Assembly (NCBI GenBank): GCA_937915915.1
Contig: CALGGN010000340.1
Location: 1 to 6,221 of the forward strand
DNA from: an uncultured Selenomonas sp.
GTDB lineage: Bacteria; Bacillota; Negativicutes; Selenomonadales; Selenomonadaceae
DNA length: 6,221 bases
Direction: 5' to 3'
Part shown: positions 1 through 5,801 of the stretch, piece after piece
Layout of the letters: each line of letters starts with the position of its first letter
How positions within the stretch are numbered: the first letter of the stretch is position 1
The notes under the pieces: generated by a model
Seen by the model: the letters and a program-made list of their open reading frames with translations, nothing else
What the model was told of the DNA's origin: nothing
The model's database searches: none
Translations under genes and position numbers: made by a program

Positions 1-15
1 GTGCTCTTCCGATCT
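1..15. other. Illumina adapter remnant at contig edge (not genomic)
   Basis: The first 15 bases, GTGCTCTTCCGATCT, are identical to the 3' end of the Illumina read-2 (multiplexing) adapter and lie exactly at the end of the sequence. They happen to be in frame with flhA, adding V/M-L-F-R-S to its predicted N-terminus and supplying a false GTG start. From base 16 the translation runs straight into the family sequence L-T-V-G-E-G-L-V-S-Q-I-P, so genomic DNA most likely begins there. The match is seen directly; that it is untrimmed adapter is an inference, but a strong one. Confidence 0.95.
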
Positions 16-1377
16 CTGACCGTGGGCGAGGGGCTGGTCAGCCAGATCCCCGCGCTGCTCATTTCCACAGCGACCGGCATCATTGTCACACGTGCCGCCT
101 CCGAAGGAAATCTGGGGCAGGATCTCGTCAATCAGCTGATCCGCAATGACCGCATTTTCTTCATCGTCTGTGCCGTGCTCCTGTTCCTTGCTCTTGTTCC
201 GGGGCTTCCGGGCATTCCCTTTACGGCATTGTCCATTGCCTGCGGCCTGATTGGCTATAATCTGCAAAAATCTCACGAGGAAGTCGTGGAGACGAAACAG
301 GAGCAGACGAAGGTCAGGGCGAAGGACGAGGCGACCAAGCCGGAAAATATCGTATCCCTGCTGCAGGTGGATCCGATGGAGCTGGAAATCGGCTACAGCT
401 TGATTCCCCTTGTCGATACCGGGCAGGGCGGCGATTTGCTTGACCGCATCGTCATGATCCGGCGGCAGTGTGCTCTGGAACTCGGCCTTGTAGTGCCGAC
501 GATTCGCATTCGGGACAATATTCAGATAAAACCAAATGCATATATCATAAAATTAAAAGGAATTGAGATAGCAAAGGGCGAATTATTACTTGATCACTTT
601 CTGGCGATGAATTCGGGAACCGTGTTCGAGGAAGTGCCAGGTATTGAGACTGTCGAGCCTGCATTTGGGCTTCCGGCTCTTTGGATTCCCGAAAACGAGC
701 GCGAGCAAGCAGAACTCAATGGATATACCGTTGTTGATGCGGTGTCCGTGCTCGCGACGCATTTGACCGAGGTCATCAAGGCGCATGCGGATGAGATCCT
801 TGGGCGTCAGGAGACGCAGAATTTGGTGGACAATCTCAGAAAGACGCATCAGACGCTGGTGGACGATGTTGTGCCGGAACTGCTCAATGTGGGCGAGATC
901 CAGAAGATACTCGCGAATTTGCTCAGGGAGCGGATCTCGATCCGCGATATGGCTACGATTCTCGAGGTTCTTTCCGATTATGCGCGGGCAACCAAGGATA
1001 CCGAGATCCTTACCGAGTATGTGCGCCATGCCATGGCACGCCAGATTACGCAGCAGCATGTGCAGGGCAATACCCTGCCGTGTGTGACGCTGGACCCAGC
1101 ACTGGAAAACCGGATTGCGGGGGGCGTGCAGCGTACGGATCACGGTTCTTTCGTAAGTCTGGACCCGGACTCCATGCAGCGTTTGGTGAACTCCATCAAT
1201 GTAGAGGTTCCGAAGCTTACGAATATGGGATATCAGCCGATCGTGCTTACGAGTCCGGCGGTTCGCCTGTATTTCCGCAAACTGGTAGAAAGATCCGTGC
1301 CCGGATTGATCATACTTTCTCACGCAGAGATCGAGCAATCCGTTGAAATTCAGATTCTTGGGGTGGTGAAGATTTAA
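16..1377 (+). CDS. flhA: Flagellar export-gate protein FlhA, C-terminal part (5' truncated)
   Basis: FlhA is the large inner-membrane component of the flagellar type III secretion export gate; its cytoplasmic domain forms a ring that docks substrate-chaperone complexes. The genuine sequence here covers about 453 residues, against roughly 680-690 for full FlhA, so about the first third with most membrane helices is missing at the contig edge. Numbering from base 1, residues 6-32 hold the conserved LTVGEGLVSQIPAL and GIIVTRAA segments. Residues 52-69 and 72-87 are the last two hydrophobic helices. Residues 88-122 form a charged linker, and the cytoplasmic domain follows from IGYSLIPLVD near 130 to the end, including RDNIQIKPNAY, the ELL.VGEIQKIL region and a C-terminal LSHAEI segment. 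The stop at 1375-1377 lies one base before flhF. The GTG at base 1 is adapter, not a start codon. Codons 175-200 (523-600) are unusually AT-rich. The alternative paralogue, an injectisome SctV protein, is unlikely given the neighbours. Confidence 0.96.
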   Translation: MTVGEGLVSQIPALLISTATGIIVTRAASEGNLGQDLVNQLIRNDRIFFIVCAVLLFLALVPGLPGIPFTALSIACGLIGYNLQKSHEEVVETKQEQTKVRAKDEATKPENIVSLLQVDPMELEIGYSLIPLVDTGQGGDLLDRIVMIRRQCALELGLVVPTIRIRDNIQIKPNAYIIKLKGIEIAKGELLLDHFLAMNSGTVFEEVPGIETVEPAFGLPALWIPENEREQAELNGYTVVDAVSVLATHLTEVIKAHADEILGRQETQNLVDNLRKTHQTLVDDVVPELLNVGEIQKILANLLRERISIRDMATILEVLSDYARATKDTEILTEYVRHAMARQITQQHVQGNTLPCVTLDPALENRIAGGVQRTDHGSFVSLDPDSMQRLVNSINVEVPKLTNMGYQPIVLTSPAVRLYFRKLVERSVPGLIILSHAEIEQSVEIQILGVVKI

Positions 1378-1381
1378 GTTG
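1362..1381 (+). promoter_or_regulatory. Ribosome binding site and TTG start of flhF
   Basis: GGTGGTGA at 1362-1369 lies inside the last codons of flhA and ends nine bases before TTG at 1379-1381. It resembles the GGTGA half of the full Shine-Dalgarno sequence. Starting at this TTG gives M-Q-I-K-V-F-K-A-A, matching the conserved FlhF N-terminus, which begins with M-K/Q-I-K. The next in-frame ATG, at codon 11, would remove the first strand of that domain. Only one base separates the flhA stop from this start, so translation is probably coupled. Confidence 0.75.
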
Positions 1382-2794
1382 CAGATCAAAGTATTCAAGG
1401 CTGCAGATATGAAAGAAGCAATGGAGCAGGTAAAGGCAGAGATGGGAAGCGATGCGGTCATTCTCCATACCAAGAAATACAAGGAAGGCGGGATCCTGGG
1501 CTATGGAAGCCAGGAGATGGTGGAGGTGACGGCTGCGCTGGAAGAGGAGCCCGCACCGGCACGCAAGGCTGCAAAACCAGCTCCTGAGCCGGTGGCATTT
1601 CCGGCGAATCCTGTGGTGCCGCCATCGGTCTTGTCGCAGTATAAGACAAGCGGGACCGCGGAGGGCATCGCAATGGCATCCAAGTTGGGGGACAGTCCGG
1701 TTTCCAAGCTGGACGTACCGGAGTTCCCGCCGTTTCCCATGTCATCAGCAGGGAATGTGCCGTCTGCTCATGTGATCAAGGGAGCACAGATCACAGGGGG
1801 CGGCGTGCCTCAGGAAAAGCTGGGGCAAGATATTCCGAATGAGGAGCGCGAAATAGAGGCAGGGGAAGAGGTGCCGGCGCATTCCAAGGGAAGACGGAAG
1901 CGGAAACCTGCGGAAGAGGAAGCAAGTCCTCAGGAGCAGGAAAAGATAAGGAAGCTGGAGGATGAGCTTGCCCAGATGAAGGCGCTTTTGGCGCAGGTCA
2001 TGAGCAAGGATCAGCCGGAGAATATCATTTCTCTGCAGGAGGCCCTTCGTTCGCAAGAGGTGGAGGAACCCATACTGAAGGATCTGGCGGCGCGTTCCGG
2101 TGCGGGAGAGACTCTGGCGGATTATCTTTCCGCTGAGGCAAAGACGACGCTGGTGGATTATCTGGAACAGGTGATCAAATGCTCTGAGGGCATCCAGCTG
2201 AACCGTCATGGCGTGCGGATCGTTGCGCTGATTGGCGCGACAGGCGTCGGAAAGACGACAACGCTTGCGAAAATTGCGGCGCGCTTCGTTCTGGAACAGG
2301 GAATCAGCGCGGCGCTCATTACGGCAGACACATACCGCATTTCCGCCGTGGAGCAGCTTAAAACGTATTCTGACATCATTGGGCTGCCGTTGGAGATCGT
2401 GTATACTCCCAGCGAACTTTCAAAGGCGATTCGGAAGCATCGGGGAAAGGATCTCATTCTGATCGATACTGCGGGGCGCAGTCAGCATAATGAATATCAG
2501 ATGAAAGAACTTCAGGACTTTTTGAATGTGAATTCCCATATCGAGAAGCATCTGGTCATGAGCGCTACAACGAAACAGCGCGATGCGGAGGAGATTATGG
2601 AAAAGTTCTCCGTTTGCGAGCCGAACCGCGTGATCTTCACGAAGACCGATGAAACAAGCAGCATTGGATTGATTCTCAATCTGCTCCATGAGAAGAAAAT
2701 TGCACTTTCCTATTTGACGAACGGGCAAAGCGTGCCGGATGATATTGTTCCGGCATCCACGGATAAGTTGGCGGAACTGTTGCTGAGGGAATAA
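1379..2794 (+). CDS. flhF: Flagellar biosynthesis GTPase FlhF (SRP family)
   Basis: FlhF is an SRP-type GTPase that, with FlhG, fixes the position and number of flagella by acting at the membrane early in basal-body assembly. Three parts are visible in the 471 residues. Residues 1-55 are the N-terminal part with the conserved KAADMKEAM and GSDAVILHTKK motifs. Residues 56-185 are a Pro/Ala- then Glu/Lys-rich linker, followed by a probable coiled coil at 186-208. The N and G domains run from about 215 to the end. GTPase motifs are complete: P-loop GATGVGKTT (286-294), ADTYRISAVEQL (316-327), DTAGR (363-367), TKTD (421-424) and the closing GQSVPDDI loop (449-456). The protein is about 100 residues longer than Bacillus FlhF (about 366), the difference lying in the linker. 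It starts with TTG one base after flhA, and flhG begins one base after its stop. Ffh and FtsY are excluded by the N-terminal domain and the context. Confidence 0.96.
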   Translation: MQIKVFKAADMKEAMEQVKAEMGSDAVILHTKKYKEGGILGYGSQEMVEVTAALEEEPAPARKAAKPAPEPVAFPANPVVPPSVLSQYKTSGTAEGIAMASKLGDSPVSKLDVPEFPPFPMSSAGNVPSAHVIKGAQITGGGVPQEKLGQDIPNEEREIEAGEEVPAHSKGRRKRKPAEEEASPQEQEKIRKLEDELAQMKALLAQVMSKDQPENIISLQEALRSQEVEEPILKDLAARSGAGETLADYLSAEAKTTLVDYLEQVIKCSEGIQLNRHGVRIVALIGATGVGKTTTLAKIAARFVLEQGISAALITADTYRISAVEQLKTYSDIIGLPLEIVYTPSELSKAIRKHRGKDLILIDTAGRSQHNEYQMKELQDFLNVNSHIEKHLVMSATTKQRDAEEIMEKFSVCEPNRVIFTKTDETSSIGLILNLLHEKKIALSYLTNGQSVPDDIVPASTDKLAELLLRE

Positions 2795-2798
2795 TATG
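2785..2798 (+). promoter_or_regulatory. Ribosome binding site of flhG
   Basis: GAGGGA at 2785-2790 lies in the last codons of flhF and is five bases from the ATG at 2796-2798. The flhF stop TAA (2792-2794) sits between the two, so ribosomes finishing FlhF could re-initiate on flhG. This start keeps the DQAxxLR motif at residues 3-9, which supports it. Confidence 0.65.
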
Positions 2799-3803
2799 AC
2801 AGATCAAGCATCCAAACTTAGACAACTGGTAGGCGATAAAACCGAATATGAGCAAGCCGCCCCTGCTGCCGTAGCTGAGGATGCGGAAACGGATGCCGGG
2901 CAGGCGCCGGAGGAAGAACGCGGGGAGGAGCAGGCATCATCGGAAGACGCGGAGGTCTCTGCTTCGTCCGATCCAGCAAAACTGAGCCTTCTGGAGGAGG
3001 ATGCGAATACGCGTGTGATTGCCGTTACCAGCGGGAAGGGCGGTGTAGGAAAAACCAACCTGACGGTAAATCTTGCGATAGCGCTTGGCATGGCCGGACA
3101 GCGCGTCATCGTCATCGATGCGGATCTTGGCATGGCGAATGTGGATGTCGTGCTTGGCAGCATGTCCAGGAAGCATCTGCTGAACCTGCTGGAAGATGAT
3201 GTGGAGCTGGAGGACGTTCTGGTGCACGGCCCCTACGGGGTCAACTATATATCTGGCGGTTCAGGAATCGAAAAGGCGCAGGATTTCGGCACCAAGGACC
3301 GGTCCATCCTCATGAAGAAGCTTGCGGGATGCGGCCAGATGGCAGATATCATCCTGGTGGATACGGGAGCGGGGCTAGGGAAAAATGTCATGGATTTCAT
3401 CCTCGCGGCAGACGAGGTGCTTCTGGTCACCACGCCGGAGCCGACAGCCCTTACGGATGCCTACGCGGTCATGAAAGCGTACAGCATGTATTCCGAGAAG
3501 AAAAATCTGCATCTGGTGGTCAATCGGGTCTATGAAGCGAATGAAAGCAAGGATGTGACCGAAAAGCTCCGCAAAACAGCCGAGAAATTTTTGAATATGC
3601 CGGTGAAATGTATCGGGTATATTTTTGAAGACAAGAATGTCATGATGTCTGTGAGAAGACAGCAGCCTTTTCTGGCCTCGCAGCCGAAGACCGTTGCCGC
3701 CAAATGCGTCAAGGCAATGGCAGATGCGTTGCTGTACGGTAAAAAAATGTCCGTCCAGAATGGATGGAGAGGCTTTTTACAGCAAATTTTTAATTTTTCG
3801 TGA
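2796..3803 (+). CDS. flhG: Flagellar number regulator FlhG (MinD/ParA-type ATPase)
   Basis: FlhG (YlxH in Bacillus) is a MinD-like ATPase that dimerises with ATP on the membrane, partners FlhF and controls flagellar number or pattern. Residues 3-9, DQASKLR, match the DQAxxLR motif known to stimulate the FlhF GTPase. Residues about 16-66 are an acidic Ala/Glu/Asp/Ser-rich linker not typical of shorter homologues. The ATPase core has a deviant Walker A, SGKGGVGKTN (79-88, signature lysine K81 and P-loop lysine K86), DADLGMANVD (108-117) and the Walker B-like LVDTGAGL (187-194). A later TTPEPTALTDAYA segment (211-223) is characteristic of the family. The C-terminal end, GWRGFLQQIFNF (323-334), looks like the amphipathic membrane-targeting helix of MinD/FlhG. 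At 335 residues it is longer than Bacillus FlhG (about 298), explained by the linker. MinD itself is unlikely given the N-terminal motif and the location between flhF and chemotaxis genes. Confidence 0.95.
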   Translation: MTDQASKLRQLVGDKTEYEQAAPAAVAEDAETDAGQAPEEERGEEQASSEDAEVSASSDPAKLSLLEEDANTRVIAVTSGKGGVGKTNLTVNLAIALGMAGQRVIVIDADLGMANVDVVLGSMSRKHLLNLLEDDVELEDVLVHGPYGVNYISGGSGIEKAQDFGTKDRSILMKKLAGCGQMADIILVDTGAGLGKNVMDFILAADEVLLVTTPEPTALTDAYAVMKAYSMYSEKKNLHLVVNRVYEANESKDVTEKLRKTAEKFLNMPVKCIGYIFEDKNVMMSVRRQQPFLASQPKTVAAKCVKAMADALLYGKKMSVQNGWRGFLQQIFNFS

Positions 3804-3810
3804 TAAATAT

Positions 3811-3827
3811 GGAGGAACTTTGGTATG
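3811..3827 (+). promoter_or_regulatory. Strong ribosome binding site of the PilZ gene
   Basis: GGAGG at 3811-3815 is nine bases upstream of the ATG at 3825-3827. It is the clearest Shine-Dalgarno sequence in the window, and it lies in the 21-base gap after flhG. No terminator is seen in this gap, so the gene is probably co-transcribed with flhG. Confidence 0.75.
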
Positions 3828-4508
3828 GCGGGCGAATTAATAAAGGCAGGGAGTATTTTAAAAATTGGCCAGCGCGTCGAAGTTTATGTCGGAGATGATG
3901 ATGACAAGTATCCGAGCCGCATTGAGGACATGGATGGGGGGGACCTGTTCATAGCAATGCCGGTGAACAGCAAGGGTGTGCCGGTGATTCCCCTGACGGG
4001 AGAAAAGCTGTATGTGCTGGCGGTGGGCGATCAGTGCCGCTATCGTTTTTTTTCCTCCTACCGCGGGAGGGAGCGGCTGGACGGGCATCTTGCCGTCTGG
4101 AAGATTGCCTGCCCCGAAAATGTGGAGCGTCATCAGAACCGTCAATTTGTCCGCGTGCATGTGACGAAGAAGCTGAATGTTTCGCTTATCGACGAAGAGG
4201 GGCGCAGGCAGGAGCCGATGCCAACCACTACGGTGGATCTCAGCGGCAATGGCGTGTGCTTCATTTCGAAGGTTCCGATCCGCATCGGTTGCCAGATGGG
4301 GCTAGAGCTGTATGGTGTGGACGAGGCGGCTGCCATTGATGTCATGGGACGCGTCGTACGGTGCACGGAGGTGGATCTGCCCCATGGCGAAAAGATATAT
4401 CACGTCGGGGCTGGATTTGAGCATCTGTCCCGTGTCATCATGAATAAGATTGTCAGGTATCTCTTTACTGTTCAGAGGAAGAATATAGCAAAAGGGATCA
4501 ATTTATAG
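3825..4508 (+). CDS. PilZ-domain flagellar brake protein (YcgR/MotI-like)
   Basis: This 227-residue protein has the two-domain plan of YcgR-type cyclic di-GMP receptors, which bind the second messenger and slow the flagellar motor (YcgR in enterics, MotI/DgrA in Bacillus). Residues about 10-95 resemble the YcgR N-terminal domain, with a pattern of IGQRVEVYV, the IAMPVNSKGVPVIPL core and YRFFSSYRG. Residues about 100-215 are the PilZ domain. The RxxxR motif is RQFVR (R106, R110), and the D/NxSxxG motif is DLSGNG (D138, S140, G143). Both cyclic di-GMP signatures are therefore present. The residue before R106 is Asn, where many YcgR proteins have a second Arg. There is no signal peptide or membrane segment, so it should be cytosolic and act at the motor. 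It sits between flhG and cheB, supporting a motility role. Two homopolymer tracts, G7 (3936-3942) and T8 (4046-4053), lie in the N-terminal half. I leave the symbol empty because orthology to YcgR or MotI cannot be settled by eye. Confidence 0.9.
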   Translation: MAGELIKAGSILKIGQRVEVYVGDDDDKYPSRIEDMDGGDLFIAMPVNSKGVPVIPLTGEKLYVLAVGDQCRYRFFSSYRGRERLDGHLAVWKIACPENVERHQNRQFVRVHVTKKLNVSLIDEEGRRQEPMPTTTVDLSGNGVCFISKVPIRIGCQMGLELYGVDEAAAIDVMGRVVRCTEVDLPHGEKIYHVGAGFEHLSRVIMNKIVRYLFTVQRKNIAKGINL

Positions 4509-4528
4509 TACAGCAGGCCTTTGGAATC

Positions 4529-4537
4529 TGTTATACT
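4529..4537 (+). promoter_or_regulatory. Possible extended -10 promoter element before cheB
   Basis: TG-T-TATACT at 4529-4537 fits the extended -10 form TGnTATAAT with one mismatch, in the 47-base gap between the PilZ gene and cheB. The position expected for a -35 box (about 4509-4514, TACAGC) matches poorly. Transcription would start near 4543-4545, leaving a very short leader that just includes the ribosome binding site. It could be an internal promoter for the che genes or a chance match. Confidence 0.25.
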
Positions 4538-4543
4538 GGATGT

Positions 4544-4558
4544 GAGGTGAACAGGATG
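4544..4558 (+). promoter_or_regulatory. Ribosome binding site that sets the cheB start at ATG 4556
   Basis: GAGGTGA at 4544-4550 is a strong Shine-Dalgarno match five bases before ATG at 4556-4558. An in-frame GTG at 4547 lies inside this same sequence and has no well-placed ribosome binding site of its own, so it is a poor start. The ATG gives M-T-R-V-L-I-A-D-D-S, as expected for a receiver domain. Confidence 0.75.
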
Positions 4559-5776
4559 ACCCGTGTCTTGATAGCTGATGACTCAGCCTTCATGCGCAAG
4601 CTGCTGTCGGATTTGTTCCGGAAACAGGAGGACTTTGAAGTTGTCGGCACGGCAATGAATGGCAAGGAAGCAATCAGCAAGGTAAAGCAGATACACCCGG
4701 ATTTGTTGACGCTGGATGTGAACATGCCGGTGATGGATGGGCTTGAGGCACTGGGCATAATCATGAAGGAATGTCCCCTTCCTGTTATCATGATCAGCAG
4801 CCTGACACAGAAGGGGGCCGATGCGACGATACGAGCTTTGAGCTTGGGCGCTGTGGACTTTATCAGCAAGGCAGGCGGCTCGATTTCCAAGATTGAAACG
4901 ATAGAATCTGAGATTTTGGAGAAGTGCAGGATAGCGTCGCAGGCAAAGGTAAGCAGACTGTCCGGCACACAGGCCAATCAAGGCACGAAGCCTGCGCCTC
5001 CAAGCATGAAGCGCATCGATTTTCCCACGCGAAGCGGGTGGAAAGCGGAAACAGGGCAAGCGGGGTCCTTGCCTGAGCCAAAGGAGAGAGCAAAGCCGGT
5101 TTATGGGGCGGTTCGGCAAAATCCATTGCTGAAGCATCGTCCCAGGCCTGTGATCGGAGCGACGGAGAGGCCGAAGCCGAAAACCGTCAGCGGAAGCGGG
5201 GGAGCAAGCCGTAAATTGGTGGCCATCGGGACTTCGACCGGTGGGCCGCAAGCCCTTCAGAACGTGGTGACACGGCTTCCGGGAGACCTGCCCTGCGGGG
5301 TTGTGGTTGTGCAGCACATGCCGATGGGCTTTACGAAGGCTCTGGCAGAAAGGTTGGATTCCATTTCTGCAATCGCTGTGAAGGAAGCAGAGGATAACGA
5401 TATCATCGAACCGGGACATGTGTATATCGCGCCGGGGAATTATCATATGAGGGTAAGGCAGGACGGAGTTGTCCGCCGGATCTCCTTGAGTCAGGAACCT
5501 CCGGTCGGGAATCATCGGCCGGCGGTGAATGTACTCTTCGATTCGGTGGCGCAGTTCCGGCGGGATCTGGTATCCGTCATCATGACCGGCATGGGATGTG
5601 ATGGCTGCGAGGGAATGAAGAAAATCAAGCAGCAGGGCGGTTACAGCATCGCGCAGAATGAAGAAACATCTGTAGTCTATGGTATGCCGAAGGCAGTCGT
5701 GGACGCGGGGCTCGCTGATGAGGTCCGGCCCTTGCAGGAAATTGCGGGGGCAATCGTTGCAGCAGTAAAGAAATAG
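4556..5776 (+). CDS. cheB: Chemotaxis response regulator / protein-glutamate methylesterase CheB
   Basis: CheB removes methyl groups from glutamates of chemoreceptors (and deamidates glutamines) when phosphorylated by CheA, giving sensory adaptation. From ATG 4556 it has 406 residues. The receiver domain (1-about 122) has the acidic pair D8/D9, phospho-acceptor D54 in LTLDVNMPVMDG, the SS at 81-82 and K105. The methylesterase domain (about 218-406) has GTSTGGPQ with nucleophile S227, H254 in VVQHMPMGFT, and D349 in MTGMGCDG. The spacing S227-H254-D349 is close to S164-H190-D286 of E. coli CheB, so the catalytic triad looks complete. The linker between the domains (about 125-217) is long, basic and proline-rich, which makes the protein longer than the usual 350 or so residues. 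cheA follows after 22 bases. An upstream GTG at 4547 would add three residues but overlaps the ribosome binding site. Confidence 0.96.
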   Translation: MTRVLIADDSAFMRKLLSDLFRKQEDFEVVGTAMNGKEAISKVKQIHPDLLTLDVNMPVMDGLEALGIIMKECPLPVIMISSLTQKGADATIRALSLGAVDFISKAGGSISKIETIESEILEKCRIASQAKVSRLSGTQANQGTKPAPPSMKRIDFPTRSGWKAETGQAGSLPEPKERAKPVYGAVRQNPLLKHRPRPVIGATERPKPKTVSGSGGASRKLVAIGTSTGGPQALQNVVTRLPGDLPCGVVVVQHMPMGFTKALAERLDSISAIAVKEAEDNDIIEPGHVYIAPGNYHMRVRQDGVVRRISLSQEPPVGNHRPAVNVLFDSVAQFRRDLVSVIMTGMGCDGCEGMKKIKQQGGYSIAQNEETSVVYGMPKAVVDAGLADEVRPLQEIAGAIVAAVKK

Positions 5777-5785
5777 AAAGGATAT

Positions 5786-5801
5786 AGGGGGAATACAAAT
5801 G
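5786..5801 (+). promoter_or_regulatory. Ribosome binding site of cheA
   Basis: AGGGGGAA at 5786-5793 precedes ATG 5799-5801 by five bases. A second purine-rich stretch, AAAGGA (5777-5782), directly follows the cheB stop but is too far away to serve this ATG well. No terminator or promoter is apparent in the 22-base gap. Confidence 0.6.

Noticed and set aside
1..3. GTG as the start codon of flhA
   Set aside because: It belongs to adapter sequence, and the family continues for more than 200 residues upstream of this point.
586..1482. A 298-codon open frame on the minus strand opposite flhA and the start of flhF
   Set aside because: Same reasons: no known motif, composition unlike a real protein here, and full overlap with a certain gene.
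3776..3810. Possible promoter between flhG and the PilZ gene (TTTACA, and CGTGATAA resembling the flagellar sigma-28 -10 box)
   Set aside because: Spacing from TTTACA to any -10-like sequence is too long or the match too weak, and there is no TAAA box at the right distance for sigma-28. The AT-richness fits the gene end and translation start.
3894..3908. GATGAT-type repeat coding DDDDK, the enteropeptidase recognition sequence, in the PilZ protein
   Set aside because: Four aspartates in a surface loop of an intracellular bacterial protein are most simply chance; nothing in the context suggests proteolytic processing.
4046..4070. T-run plus hairpin in the PilZ gene as a terminator
   Set aside because: On the + strand the T run comes before the hairpin, the wrong order for an intrinsic terminator. 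On the - strand the run would be A's. It also lies inside a coding region.
4509..4555. Terminator or riboswitch in the PilZ-cheB gap
   Set aside because: Only 47 bases, with a short AGGCCT palindrome but no stable stem with a T run and no room for a riboswitch.
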